The notes beneath the pieces were generated by a model that saw only the letters and a program-made list of their open reading frames with translations, was not told the origin of the DNA and did no database searches. From assembly GCA_910578075.1 (NCBI GenBank), contig CAJTPK010000056.1:1-6181 (forward strand): DNA of 6,181 nt, read 5' to 3'. This DNA comes from an uncultured Muribaculaceae bacterium (GTDB lineage Bacteria; Bacteroidota; Bacteroidia; Bacteroidales; Muribaculaceae). Below, one piece after another: positions 6,131 through 6,181 of this stretch. Positions within the stretch are counted from its first letter, which is position 1. Each line of letters opens with the position of its first letter. The translations under genes were made by a program, and so were the position numbers.

Positions 6131-6181
<51 letters not shown>

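Overview
The window looks like a chromosomal piece of a Bacteroidales-type bacterium (gut Bacteroidetes). Three things suggest this. Two promoters match the Bacteroidetes pattern, a TAnnTTTG box with, in one case, a TTTG box 19 bases upstream. Gene starts are preceded by A/T-rich stretches and not by Shine-Dalgarno sequences. The proteins also resemble Bacteroidetes families, including a signal-peptide outer-membrane barrel of Bacteroides style, a flexirubin/aryl-polyene-type ammonia lyase and a RhuM remnant. The genus cannot be read from the sequence.

Right-to-left layout (minus strand), 4122 down to 1: an aromatic amino acid ammonia lyase of the tyrosine/phenylalanine type (2602-4122), a FabG-type ketoreductase (1877-2602) and a FabF-type ketosynthase with an intact Cys-His-His triad (651-1877). 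The three genes are joined by one-base stop/start overlaps, so they form a tightly coupled operon. A fourth gene (1-624, running off the window) follows after 26 bases and encodes a secreted, Tyr/Asn-rich outer-membrane barrel protein. A well-matched Bacteroidetes promoter lies at 4216-4246. Its roughly 90-base leader holds an inverted repeat, a 22-base perfect palindrome and an 8-codon leader ORF within that palindrome. The lyase/reductase/ketosynthase trio is the expected start of an aryl-polyene or flexirubin-like pathway: the lyase makes a cinnamate or coumarate starter, the ketosynthase extends it and the reductase reduces the beta-keto group. Carrier protein, dehydratase, chain-length partner and acyltransferase are not in the window, so the pathway is inferred and only partly seen.

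Upstream of the operon, on the same strand, is a ten-helix EamA/DMT-family transporter (4258-5196). It diverges from a small DUF695-like protein on the plus strand (5323-5781). The divergent gap holds a nearly perfect 26-base palindrome whose two ends run into TAnnTTT-type -7 boxes facing opposite ways, which suggests one shared operator.

Right of this (5782-6130) is decayed DNA. It holds a fragment of a RhuM-family gene broken by an in-frame TAG, then a strong 16-bp hairpin terminator. The window ends inside a minus-strand tRNA-Ser with an encoded CCA end. A mobile-element-type gene remnant beside a tRNA gene suggests an old insertion site, but no att duplication is visible in the window.
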